The notes under the pieces were generated by a model. The model was not told where the DNA came from. It worked only from the letters and a program-made list of their open reading frames with translations, and made no database searches. 64,000 bases of DNA from Tritrichomonas musculus (lineage: Eukaryota > Parabasalia > Tritrichomonadida > Tritrichomonadidae), in NCBI GenBank assembly GCA_039105265.1, contig JAPFFF010000003.1, positions 4,340,001 to 4,404,000 on the forward strand, read 5' to 3'. This document shows positions 41,901 through 49,439 of the stretch, one piece after another. The translations under genes and the position numbers were made by a program. Position 1 is the stretch's first letter; each line of letters opens with the position of its first letter.

Positions 41901-44188
41901 AACCGTCACTTATTGACTCCTACATGAACAATAACGGTTATGACAACGATAACGCAAGCGTCGGAGTTTTCAATAAAACCGGAAAAGCGGCGGTTGCTGT
42001 CACTTCATCTGACCCTGAAAAACCCTTCCAATACATCATCGCTAAATTTGGCGACCGTTTACCTAGGACCATGGTGGCGCTCTTCAAAGAAGGCGGGAAT
42101 GACCCTCGGACCGTCGCCATCAACTCGTCCGACGAGTCTTCTTCTCCTCTCCGTTTCTTCTTCGTCAATCCGGGCGGCGAACTTCCTCCGAATTCGGTCT
42201 TCTTGGACGAGTCTGAAGTTCGGAAGTCGATAGCGGTTTTGCCGGGCCCTGGCTCAGACCCCATCCTTGACTATGAAGAGATTGGAATCGACGATGAAAT
42301 TCCTCTGAATTCCGTCGTCGTTTCGACGATCAAAAGGGATGGAAAATGGTATCGAATCATCGTCAAATCGAACGATGACTCGCCTCTTTTGCCGTCCTTG
42401 ACGCGTCCCGGATTCGAGCCGCGCAACGCAATCGTCATCAACCGCGGCGGCCTCGGCAACGACGGCGGCGAAAAGGCGAGAGTGGGCAACTATGACGACA
42501 TCATGCAGCAATTGAATCAATTGAAAATTCTGAAGGAAAAAAGGAACAAAATTTTGAGTGGCGGAGGTCAATTTAATTCACCTGATGATGATGATTCACA
42601 CACATCGGCATCCACACAGACAAACCTCAGCGCAGAGGCCTTCATGAAGGACGCGCTCGAGCGCTTCGATCTCTATCTCGCCAACGCAGACGATGCCAAG
42701 TCGAAGAAGGTCAAAAAAATGGTCAAAAGAAAGAAGAAGAAAAGTGACACAAATAAAGATTTCGAAGAAGAAGAAGAACAACAAGAAAACGGTTACAAGG
42801 CCAAAAGTAATTCACCTTTCGAAAGAATTATTGCACCCTCAAACCAGCCAGGAAAGCGTCCTCTCACTTTCGGCGGTTCGCAGAGCGATAACGAAAAACC
42901 GTTGCTGGAAGAAGAAGAGGAAGATCATGAAAACACCGAAGAAAAGTTAAACTCATTCATCAGCCCAATCCAGAAGCAGAGGACGCCTATAACAACTCTC
43001 GTCCAGGACAGAGAGACACTCAGAAGGCAGTTCACAGAGAGTCCAGTGAAAATCGACGACGGAATTAATTCTGTATCGTCCTCGAGAGTCTTCCAGAATG
43101 AGGACGAAGCGCCGTGGAGGAAGCAGGCGTTCACTCCAAACGCAAAGGGAGCGAGATTCAACATTTTGAGCGCAAGAGACAAGAAACTTAGAGCCGAAAA
43201 CAAGTTCGACGTCTTCAGAAGCTACAAGCCGTCGAGCTTCCAGAAGAACAACATTCTGAACGAGACAGCCGAGGAATTGGCTGCCGAGAGCCAGAAGAAG
43301 AAGAGCAGAAACAACAATGATAACAATTCTGACATTAAAAAAGACACAACTAATAAATTGAATAGCAGCACTGACATTAAAAAAGACACAACTAATAAAT
43401 TGAATAGCAGCACTGACATTAAAAAAGACACAAATAATAACTTGAATAGCAGCGCAGATGTTAAAAAGAGCACTGCTACTAATTTAAGCAACAGCACTGA
43501 TGCTAAGAAAAAGACGAGCACCACATCTAATCTAAATAATAGTGCTGACGTTAAAAAGACGAGCAATGTGAATGACAGTTCTGATGCCAATAAAAAGGCA
43601 GCCACCAGCACTGACAATGACACTAGGAACAAGAGCAGAAGTAAGAAAAACAGTGGCGGCAGTCTCCACAACTCAGCAGCAATTGACAGCAGCAGCTTGA
43701 ACATTCCAATCAATGCCAAAAACAGTTCTGACATCGACAACAACAACGTCAGCAGCAGCGACTTGAAATTCAAGCTCAACATCCAAAATGTCTCTGACAT
43801 TGTTGGCATCAATTCCGACCCGAACAACGATTACGGAGACGAAGACGACGAGCTCCTGCATTTGAGCAGCAAGACTTTCACATACAGCAACCAGTTCAAG
43901 AACGAGATGGATTCGAACAACAACGAGTTCCAGAGGATTCCTTTCAGAGGAATGGTCGAGCTGCTCCACATCGACAAAGACATCATCCAAGGAAACAACC
44001 TCTCCGCGCGACCACAGTCACGAAGAAGCAGCTCTTCGCTGAACACGCCAAAGACACCGAAGACACCAAAGACTCCCACAACTCCGAAGACACCAACAAC
44101 GCCAAAGACTCCCACAACACCAAAGACGCCGACAACACCGAAACCACCAGCAATTCCTGAGCGGCCAAATTCAATTAGATTTATTTAA
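35924..44188 (+). CDS. Giant repeat protein: about 42 copies of a ~43-residue P-x-N-S repeat
   Basis: The 2754-residue product is one uninterrupted frame. Residues 1-345 are polar and disordered, with a basic cluster RKRIIRRRVPKK at ~350-360. From ~380 to ~2175 the protein repeats a unit with the consensus PL-x-x-VTLK-x-GDE-h-P-x-NS-h-h-h-x-x-D, then a V-A-V-x-S-P turn; about 42 P-x-N-[S/A] cores were counted. The alternation of short hydrophobic strands and turns suggests a long beta-solenoid or beads of beta hairpins. Residues ~2175-2460 are charged and partly coiled coil. At ~2467-2566 lies a 14-residue repeat of the type DIKKDTTNKLNSST, and at ~2708-2742 a TPKTPT repeat. No known domain, signal peptide or membrane helix was recognised. 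A cytoskeletal or structural role is a guess from size and repetition. Confidence 0.9.
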   Translation: MRREEYCVNPTIDGIKQESDYALHVLKLQKAKTVIDTSRIEPPPHFKQQKDYNQKMRKDMYLQSEYFLSLIPSKDNPQPHPPKARNINEMFRFKQTKNKKTSKKTKNGHQEQYIPSHFFLTQNQVQQFVTPNSKKRPINYYDFDKESYSPTGETILSIPSDDSDFEAATNDSSALKKQAKKQKQLSDKFNSKYYKPERLTEGTDNSTEDLSSTNDDQNKEYRFQLNHTSNDNMTGIEVDDNDFDYNLIFQSKKNNNADKNRVNSTPKPKSSRNTKTNPSSDPNDIMSSNEKKEDSISDAFVSNPNSPKQTKSNKKTYPISPTQQLAKLDPNNSSTQPSSYEKRTIRVKRKRIIRRRVPKKHSNLNQEEEEAENTITHYTYAKTTNGKPYQILFLKPNEAIPPNSAIVQMDTTRVVIVRSTAPLEIVETDNSVSHLQMPNNSILVLPNQKSLLKKFTIKKTNIMLPSYSSFVVTSLDDKPLHFIYIQPDREVPPNAFLVNRDNRIRVGVQGQLKLTQIKLGDPLPPNSIRTPSFINQPRRTVCVVSQDNEVLNFVTVRNGDESQLPQNSIVVSNDFFTKTAVVSNSKKPLEYVTVIEGGKIPQNAVILSSNVIKKKPPRVAVFPSKSSDSEGKEEEDFLAFVTVKNGDELPLNSIVVKSDSQNILALAPFDENQKIQSVLVDENEELPKGAVFVDLSQDRIVPNVGIDGDEPLDVVTFSNKNEVPKDSVILKEDDRITVALIPPQNGLLFASSFTSNGLNDDLQISPNSFIIESSLSDEKSAINRVTVMSPDKQPLNVITLKDFNDLPQNSAIVSTVKYDRNEGNNPSNIKRVIAAVPQNDQPLQMVNISNVDDREFLSKIPKNAHFISTHDNDTDSKVSDKIRFAVKSPDGNPLNVITVMNEDDIPHNAAVIRNDEKATIAVVSPNNQPLQLVALKNGEDPPQNSFVLPKNDHSDLNGDDQIDSENIYNDKIAVTSNDGKPLKVLTLNENEEVPQNAMIIESGDFGNVVAVSQDNKEIRLLTIKNGQKIPSNSLEIPINKKNKNDTENKTKLCVVSPDNDPLQLITLKHGDELPTNSFVIENDDDKITAVTSNKPIQILSINEGEETPKNAILISNNSQKFAFTAPNEEPLSITTINSNEEIPKNSKIIKSDGKTSIAITSPSDQPLLISTLKDGEKPPKNSFVFDPTNNDPNNDMQVALFSKNKQQLNIVTLKPSDDLPQNSILVKSDKDSSVAISSPNSQPLRCVTFNKDDIVPPNSYIFRNTKSLFVPFASRISNDANSESHHSDDMNDNDNDYNEQSEYEENNNNNNQNSSKENQEKFESIFNDLSKSLMNNDPKSNDPNDKSKKSPRLIVESSDQTPLKFITLNDDDEIPQNSIIVPCETKNGYKVYITSPTDSPLKFVTPESFDNDRDKHTNAVDITKPDLFVVSTKGSDMNIVTVKTGTKLPPNSAIISQDDDKTVAVVGDPSLFVNSLKSDSNSEELPPNSIQPLISLNFRGTDDDSNQSSLKDKSSNFKVAVMAPSESPLYLVTLKKDDQIPQNSVIIKNEGERIVYAVSSTKYPLKCQIIGQNDPVPPSSFIASQSSEDQARIAIYTENGRQFHFATFNKNDEVPPNSFIIRSDENYKETITSPTNSPLCFFVLNDDEEPPENTFACTINGTCGEAMKNCAVASSDNSPLCVSMVKSGEKLPNNSAIISSQGGKVVSLAPSSEFKPLLFYANSPTVPESAVFLDHSGSASQLAVFSKDGKALNYTIVKDGADSQFPKNSFIIDTEGGPNPRSLAVVSSEGQRLLYVPIRDPNQLKKLPKNSVLIDRHFNDEDELSNKSKIVVRGQDCKPLKFLTINKNDELPENSIVIHSELNGKMVVAQAMNKKPLQFLILGENEELPKNAITISNDRGPIERIVVMSSALTAKENDNENVVSEGEKVNEPLQYVILKPNEETPQNAAVIKREGGRHPRRLAVKSPNGHPLKYLPIKFGDEIPPNSVTFCRQPSLIDSYMNNNGYDNDNASVGVFNKTGKAAVAVTSSDPEKPFQYIIAKFGDRLPRTMVALFKEGGNDPRTVAINSSDESSSPLRFFFVNPGGELPPNSVFLDESEVRKSIAVLPGPGSDPILDYEEIGIDDEIPLNSVVVSTIKRDGKWYRIIVKSNDDSPLLPSLTRPGFEPRNAIVINRGGLGNDGGEKARVGNYDDIMQQLNQLKILKEKRNKILSGGGQFNSPDDDDSHTSASTQTNLSAEAFMKDALERFDLYLANADDAKSKKVKKMVKRKKKKSDTNKDFEEEEEQQENGYKAKSNSPFERIIAPSNQPGKRPLTFGGSQSDNEKPLLEEEEEDHENTEEKLNSFISPIQKQRTPITTLVQDRETLRRQFTESPVKIDDGINSVSSSRVFQNEDEAPWRKQAFTPNAKGARFNILSARDKKLRAENKFDVFRSYKPSSFQKNNILNETAEELAAESQKKKSRNNNDNNSDIKKDTTNKLNSSTDIKKDTTNKLNSSTDIKKDTNNNLNSSADVKKSTATNLSNSTDAKKKTSTTSNLNNSADVKKTSNVNDSSDANKKAATSTDNDTRNKSRSKKNSGGSLHNSAAIDSSSLNIPINAKNSSDIDNNNVSSSDLKFKLNIQNVSDIVGINSDPNNDYGDEDDELLHLSSKTFTYSNQFKNEMDSNNNEFQRIPFRGMVELLHIDKDIIQGNNLSARPQSRRSSSSLNTPKTPKTPKTPTTPKTPTTPKTPTTPKTPTTPKPPAIPERPNSIRFI
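43331..43456 (+). repeat. 42-bp tandem repeat inside the giant gene
   Basis: A 42-base unit encoding DIKKDTTNKLNSST occurs in tandem from 43331. The first two units (43331-43372, 43373-43414) are identical at DNA level and the third differs at a few bases. Further copies to about 43620 are increasingly diverged. Identity of the first pair points to recent duplication. Confidence 0.85.
44047..44150 (+). repeat. TPKTPT repeat tract at the C-terminus of the giant gene
   Basis: A short-period tract encodes alternating TPK and TPT triplets (about eleven TPK/TPT units), then PPAIPERP. TP-K is a proline-directed kinase site pattern and Pro/Thr/Lys-rich tracts are often microtubule-binding; both are inference. 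Confidence 0.8.
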
Positions 44189-44431
44189 AATGTTTTTAAT
44201 TTTTTTTTTATATAAATAAATATATGTATATTTTTTATAACATGCTTCTTTTGAATCATTGAAACACTTTGATAACAACAATGTTGTGAATCTTTCATTT
44301 TTTTTGAATATTTAAATCATTGTTCATATAGAAGAAACTTTGATAAAAATTTTTATGACTTTTTATTCAATTTATACTTGATAACATTTTTATAAGATTT
44401 TTATTCACAAATTGGAGATATGAAATAAATA

Positions 44432-45634
44432 TTAACGATCATTATTCGGGTACCAGTCTGGTGCAATTTGGCGCAGTCGAATGCATTTATATGATTTTTG
44501 CTGTTGTTGCTTTTCAATTGAGAATGTATGTGAATATCTGGATCCCTTCACAAGAGAGCAATTTTCTCGCTTATCAATGACTTCCCATTTACCAGAATTG
44601 CTCAAACCTTCAGTTACCCAACTTTTTATAACTTGAATCTGCTGATCTCAAAAATTCAAAGCAAATCCAACATTCTCCCTTTGGCCAAAAAATTTTACTT
44701 TGGTCTTCATACAAAATGACATTTTGCGGTTGATATTTATCGTTATAAACTTTGTTTTTTAATTTTCACGTGTACACTTACGGTTTCTAAGAATTTATTT
44801 CAAATATTGAATGATTTATGTGATTTTTCGCGCGAAAATTAAAAAACAAAGTTTATAATTCTGATGATGTGATTTTTATTTCATTTTGAATTTGACCATT
44901 TGACTTTTTCAATAGGAAGATGATTATTCCTTCAAATGGTTTTCCAGGAAAAGCAAGAGTTCTTCTTTTTATTCTGAAATAACGTTTTTTCAATTCAATT
45001 TTTTGGCCATTTTTCAGTTGTGATGTCACCAACATTGAATATCTCAACGAATTCACTCATTGCATCACATGTCACGTTCGCGAAAATGACACAGCTGTAA
45101 AGAGAAGAATGTTTCTTGTCTGATTTAGAAGCTGATCTTCCGATTCATCTTCTTTCTCTTTGGTACAGATTTCGTAGAAGTGACTGGAGACAAAGTCAAT
45201 TTCGTTTTGAAGCTGACTTGTATAAAATACGGGATATTTGTCATGATATTTAAGTTGGCTAGTGACGTTATCAATTGTGAGTTCTATTTGGTTTGAGTTT
45301 GAAAGAACAATTGATTTGTTGCATAGAATTTCAACAACTTCGGAAATAAATGGAATTTCGTTGTCAGATATCTTGTTGGGCTCAAAATTGAGAAGATTGA
45401 GAACATGGGAAAAGTCGCCATTATGATTGGTGTTAATTATAGAACTATTAATAGTGGGGTCACTTAAATGCATTTGGCAGATTTTGGGAGATAATAATAA
45501 TTCAGAAATGCATTAGTCTCGTTGTTTTGAATTCTTCCCCATTTACAATAAAAATAAAGTCATCAGTATAAGTTTGGAAAGGAATATTTAAAATACATGA
45601 TGAATTAAGCTGTATTTCGTTTTTTTTCACTCAT
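44432..45634 (-). pseudogene. Broken BTB-like plus F5/8 type C (discoidin-like) family gene
   Basis: On the minus strand the pieces fall in the order expected for a multigene family known in trichomonads. A BTB-like N-terminus lies near 45470-45600 (DDFIFIVNGEEF), followed by GDFSHVLNLLNFEPNKISDNEIPFISEVVEIL at 45072-45473. A middle part ends NEIKITSS near 44860. A discoidin-like C-terminal part, 44434-44740, has GECWICFEF, VTEGLSNSGKWEVID, SRYSHTFSI and YKCIRLRQIAPDWY. The pieces lie in different frames with internal stops, and a 116-base fold-back splits the gene, so it is not expressed as a whole protein. Intact members probably are intracellular adaptor-like proteins; the family name rests on recognition of these motifs. 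Confidence 0.65.
44743..44858. mobile_element. 116-bp fold-back (mini inverted-repeat) insertion
   Basis: Two perfect 25-base arms, 44743-44767 (starting TTATAAACTTTG) and its complement at 44834-44858, enclose a 66-base centre. The unit sits between two adjacent segments of the broken BTB/F5/8C gene, so it is an insertion there. The arms end in the palindrome TTATAA, which hides any short target duplication; a TA duplication is possible. Confidence 0.65.
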
Positions 45635-45828
45635 AATTTATATTCAAGACGTTTTGACACTTTAAAGGCCAATATATGGTCAAATATCCGTTAAAGGTGA
45701 AGTTTTATAATAATAATACAGTATTAAAGAACTTTATCACAGAAGTATTGATAACAAAAAACAAATAGGAGAAAAGTTATATTCAAAAATGTTTATTACA
45801 ATATTCTAGTAATTACATTTGAAAAAAA

Positions 45829-47376
45829 TTATGCAACTTGATTATAAGGGCTTTCTTCTATATTAGTAATTGACATAAACGTGGCTATAGAAGGAGTTGA
45901 TAAATTTTGTCCTGTCTTAGACCTCTTCCTAATTATAATAATAGGCCAAATCATGAGAACCATATTGATGAAGAATACAATTACGTCAGAAATATTATAA
46001 ATATACATGACTTTGATTAAATCGGTAGAATATTTCTTAGCAAGAAGTTTGCAACCAATTGATTGAATCAAAAGTTGAAATATTGATGGAATCAAAGCAA
46101 GAATAGGCTTTCCAACAATAACATATGTCATCTGGCAAACAATACAAATTCCTTGGAGTGGAGCTGTATAAAATGGAATTGGTAGAATCATCTTTGCTGT
46201 TTGAAGTTCAAGATGATCTGATAAAAAGATTCCTGCAATTTTAGTTGGGAAACAAATAAGTATTGGTGAAAAAATAAAGTAAAGTGAAAATGATATTACA
46301 AATGCCCATATCATTGTCTGGACTAATCTTTTCATATTATTTGATCCAAATGCATGTGTACAAACTGATAGATATCCACTTGCAATAGCACCAGGAAAAG
46401 ATGTAGCTAGTAAGAAAATTTTTGTGAATACAGCAAAAACACCACCGATTTCTTCAGAATAATCTGGAGCAACGCTAGTTAAACATTGAAGGATCAAAGT
46501 TGGCGGAAGAGCAAAACATAGGAATTGAAGAATCATTGGAGCTGCAAGAAGAAGAGCACTACCTGTTTCTTTGCAAAATGGTCCAATGAATAATTTGAAA
46601 CTTGGCTTAAGCGAAAATTTTCCTACAAACATCAATGCCATTACGATTACACATAAGATTGTTGATGATATGCACATTGAAAGCTTGATAAACGAAGTTG
46701 GCACTTTGAATAAGAATAAGAAAATAGGTGAAAAAACTCCACATTGGCAAACAACAGCCAAAACTTTAGTTGCAGCAGCGATACTTGAATTTCCAATGGC
46801 TTGAAGGAAAGATATCGAACAACTGAACCATGTAATTAATGGTAAAAAACAAATGACTAACATTATGAATTTGAATGTAGGATTAATCATGTTTTCTGGA
46901 CATCCGACAAACTTTAAAAATGGTTTGATAGCAAATGAAAATCCAACTGCAAAAAGAATTGAAAATATAAATGCGATTCTAAAGATATCGACGACTAAAT
47001 GCGCACATACATCTCTTTTACCAGAGCCAAGTAATGTAGTTCCTTTTGCTACAATTGCTTGTCCGAAATAATTTCCTACATATGTTATTGTTAATATAAT
47101 TGTTGTTGCGAAACCAATAATTTCAACTGCATGAGAATTTGAATCACTACCAAATCTTTTTGAAACCAAAAACATGTCAAATGCTTCGCCAAGTGCTTGA
47201 ATAAGTTGCGATAATGGACCAATTGACATTATTAATAAAGTAACAAATGGAGAATGCTTTGTAAAACGTTCATTTTCTTTTACCTTTTCTGCTGCTTCGC
47301 TTATTTCACTTGGTTCATTTGGATCAAGTAAATCGTTTATTCCTTGTCTGAATGGTTTATTATCAGTCTTTTCCAT
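45829..47376 (-). CDS. MATE-family multidrug/toxin extrusion transporter
   Basis: The 515-residue product has a polar 45-residue N-terminus and 12 hydrophobic helices in two bundles, the MatE layout. Family-like segments are SIGPLSQLIQALGEAFDMFLVS in helix 1, GNYFGQAIVAKGTTLLGSG after helix 2, and the mirrored SFPGAIASGYLSVCTHAFGSNN in the second half. MATE proteins export organic cations or drugs in exchange for sodium or protons, here from the plasma membrane or a vacuole. The substrate is unknown. The ATG at 47374-47376 is the first in frame. Length is normal for the family. Confidence 0.92.
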   Translation of the reverse strand: MEKTDNKPFRQGINDLLDPNEPSEISEAAEKVKENERFTKHSPFVTLLIMSIGPLSQLIQALGEAFDMFLVSKRFGSDSNSHAVEIIGFATTIILTITYVGNYFGQAIVAKGTTLLGSGKRDVCAHLVVDIFRIAFIFSILFAVGFSFAIKPFLKFVGCPENMINPTFKFIMLVICFLPLITWFSCSISFLQAIGNSSIAAATKVLAVVCQCGVFSPIFLFLFKVPTSFIKLSMCISSTILCVIVMALMFVGKFSLKPSFKLFIGPFCKETGSALLLAAPMILQFLCFALPPTLILQCLTSVAPDYSEEIGGVFAVFTKIFLLATSFPGAIASGYLSVCTHAFGSNNMKRLVQTMIWAFVISFSLYFIFSPILICFPTKIAGIFLSDHLELQTAKMILPIPFYTAPLQGICIVCQMTYVIVGKPILALIPSIFQLLIQSIGCKLLAKKYSTDLIKVMYIYNISDVIVFFINMVLMIWPIIIIRKRSKTGQNLSTPSIATFMSITNIEESPYNQVA

Positions 47377-47539
47377 AAAATGAAATGATTTTATTTTTGC
47401 TTTTAATTTTTATCAACTTTTTGAGAGCCGATAATAAAAAATTCAGATTGATCAAAAATATTATCTATTCAAAAAAAAATATAAACTTTATTTTATTCTT
47501 TTTAAAATTGAATTATCGGTTAAAAATTATATCAAAATA

Positions 47540-47761
47540 TTTGATATATTGAGAAACTTTACACTTTTCGGACAAAATCCTCTCAATCTTATTTATTATA
47601 ATATTGATATATGAACTTATTTAGACTTGTTTTTTGGAATTAAATCATAAAAAAATCAATTCTTTTTTTATCATAAAAAAATCTTCGAATTGAATAGAAA
47701 TGATTGAAAAAAAATTGAGAGTATTTTGTCCGAAAAATGTAAAGTTTCTCAATATATCAAA
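47540..47761. mobile_element. 222-bp MITE-like element with 51-base inverted arms
   Basis: The 51 bases at 47540-47590 are repeated inverted at 47711-47761 with three mismatches (48 of 51). The arms include TTGAGAAACTTTACA and TTTTCGGACAAAAT. TA lies near each outer end, so a Tc1/mariner-type origin with a TA duplication is possible, but the true ends are not certain. The centre is AT-rich and non-coding. It fills most of the 435-base gap between the MATE and E2F genes and ends 50 bases before the E2F ATG. Confidence 0.65.
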
Positions 47762-47811
47762 AAATATTTCAATTATGAAAATTCATTCAATTATTCTAAA
47801 CGTCTTTAAGA

Positions 47812-48384
47812 ATGGAGGACGAAATAAAGTCAGATGATACTGTTAAAAAATCACGTTCTTTAAACGATATAGCAAACCTTTTTATCAATTATTTGAAGTC
47901 ACAAAATGGAAACGAAGTTGATTTATCTCAAATTGAAAAAGCATTAAATATTTCCAAAAGACGTTTATATGATGTAATTAATGTTCTCGAAGGCATTGGA
48001 GTAATTGAGCGTGGTGGAAAATCCAAAATTAGATGGGTAGAAGAAAGTAATTTTGATAAGATACAAACAACAGACGAAGGACCTACAATTCAACAACTCC
48101 TTGAGTATGAGCATTCAATAGATGAAAAAATTCAAGCAATATCAAATTCATTTTCAAATATTCTTTCTACACCAGAAAATAAACCTTACTTATATATTCC
48201 TGCAAATGATTTCAATACACTCTCATTGCATAATCCAAATAATTCAAGATTTGTGCTTTCTGGTCCTCCCGATCTTCAGATTGAAATTTCAGATGACATT
48301 AATCAGACAAATAATTTAAAAATAGTTGGAACATCAAAGACAGGCTCTGCAAATATTATCCCATTAAACGACCAAAACAACTAA
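47812..48384 (+). CDS. E2F/DP-type winged-helix transcription factor
   Basis: The 190-residue product has the E2F DNA-binding winged helix at residues ~15-77: SLNDIANLFINYL, then ALNISKRRLYDVINVLEGIGVIER and SKIRWV. The RRLYDVINVLEGIGVIE motif with the recognition helix RRxYD is diagnostic. A heptad-like segment follows (IQQLLEYEHSIDEKIQAIS), fitting a short dimerisation helix, and then a polar tail with a candidate marked-box remnant (LYIPANDFNTLSLHN). At 190 residues it is small for E2F and no retinoblastoma-binding motif is evident. It probably pairs with a DP partner to control S-phase genes. Confidence 0.93.
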   Translation: MEDEIKSDDTVKKSRSLNDIANLFINYLKSQNGNEVDLSQIEKALNISKRRLYDVINVLEGIGVIERGGKSKIRWVEESNFDKIQTTDEGPTIQQLLEYEHSIDEKIQAISNSFSNILSTPENKPYLYIPANDFNTLSLHNPNNSRFVLSGPPDLQIEISDDINQTNNLKIVGTSKTGSANIIPLNDQNN

Positions 48385-48501
48385 TTATTCCATTATAAAA
48401 CAACTAATGTGAAATTGTAATTTAATAAAAAATATGTTTTTTTGATCTTTTAATAATAACAATTATAATTTAAATCATTTATATAACAAAATTCGAAATA
48501 A

Positions 48502-49209
48502 TCAAATATATTCAACATTATGTAACTGCTGCAGCTGTTCTCCACCTTTTGATTCTGAAAGATATTTTTGAAATTGATCTGAAATCTGTTTTTGCAAATT
48601 TGCAGCATAATTTGGAGCCTTTTTAAAAAATTCAAGTACAAGTTGCCTTCTTTCTTCAGCAACTTTTTCTCTCCAAGCAAGTGCTTTTTTATATGAAAGT
48701 GGAAGTTTGGCAGCAATTCCATTAGGCTCTTCACCAAATGGAACAACAAAAGGCACAAATTCTGAAGGATCAAGTAATGATGATGATGCACCAGCCTGAA
48801 GAAGAGGCCTATTCCAATAATTTGGACCTTCAATTGTTAATCCTTTAACTACTCCGTTATAAGGCGCTAATTCCACTTTAAACGATCCTTCTGTAATAAT
48901 TGGCTGATTTGTAACATATAAATATAATAATAAATCGTGACTTTTTGATATTTGAAGATTATTTGCGTAAGAAGTAATTCGAAGGTTTTCGCAAAAATCA
49001 AAAGTAACTAAGTTCGCTTGCCATATGAACAATGTAACATCTGAACAATGCTTGACAATGATTGTTTCCATTGGCTTCATAATATAAATAAATGATTTAG
49101 TACAATTAGAAATTTCAAGGGCTGTTTCTTCTGTTTTACAAACGCAAATGCTTGCTGAGTCTTTTCCAGTAATATCAAAACTCACTACAGGTTCCTCAGC
49201 CTGCTTCAT
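48502..49209 (-). CDS. TBCC-domain protein, TBCCD1-like
   Basis: The 235-residue product carries the C-CAP/TBCC beta-helix: ALEISNCTKSFIYIMKP, METIIVKHCSDVTLFIW, LVTFDFCENLRIT and a segment SKSHDLLLYLYVTNQPIITEGSFKVELAPYN, which is the TBCCD1 signature area, then GPNYWNRPLL. TBCCD1 acts in centrosome or basal-body positioning. Animal TBCCD1 is over twice as long; the N-terminal half is missing here. Upstream, a 34-codon frame (complement of 49196-49300) overlaps the start by 14 bases in another frame. It may be an upstream ORF or the true N-terminus displaced by one base. The ATG at 49207-49209 is used. Confidence 0.75.
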   Translation of the reverse strand: MKQAEEPVVSFDITGKDSASICVCKTEETALEISNCTKSFIYIMKPMETIIVKHCSDVTLFIWQANLVTFDFCENLRITSYANNLQISKSHDLLLYLYVTNQPIITEGSFKVELAPYNGVVKGLTIEGPNYWNRPLLQAGASSSLLDPSEFVPFVVPFGEEPNGIAAKLPLSYKKALAWREKVAEERRQLVLEFFKKAPNYAANLQKQISDQFQKYLSESKGGEQLQQLHNVEYI

Positions 49210-49300
49210 TAGAAAAAATTAAACGTTCTTCAAGTTTTTGTATATTTAAAGTTTTCTTTTGAACAATTTCGATGTGGCATTTCAAACCACGAGCTGCCAT
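49196..49300 (-). CDS. 34-codon frame overlapping the start of the TBCCD1-like gene
   Basis: A short frame starting MAARGLKCHIEIV and ending FSNEAG has codon-like amino-acid content (amphipathic, charged) and overlaps the TBCCD1-like ATG by 14 bases in another frame. A one-base difference near the overlap would make it continuous with that gene. It could be an upstream ORF, a displaced N-terminus or chance. Confidence 0.3.
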   Translation of the reverse strand: MAARGLKCHIEIVQKKTLNIQKLEERLIFSNEAG

Positions 49301-49439
49301 GACCAATCATTCCTATTAATTTCATGAAATTGTCACAATTAAAACATATAAGAATAAAGAAAAACAGTTGAAAATTTCGATTTATAAATTTTATAGTTTT
49401 ATTTGCAATATAACAACAATAAATATAGAATTGGTAAAA

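Noticed and set aside
37100-42440. Regular repeats considered as a CRISPR or satellite array
   Set aside because: The repeats are protein-level copies in an intact reading frame with diverged DNA; there are no identical short repeats with unique spacers.
43222-43827. Leu/Ser-rich 201-codon frame antisense to the giant gene, resembling a membrane protein
   Set aside because: Hydrophobic look arises from reverse reading of Lys/Asn/Ser repeat codons.
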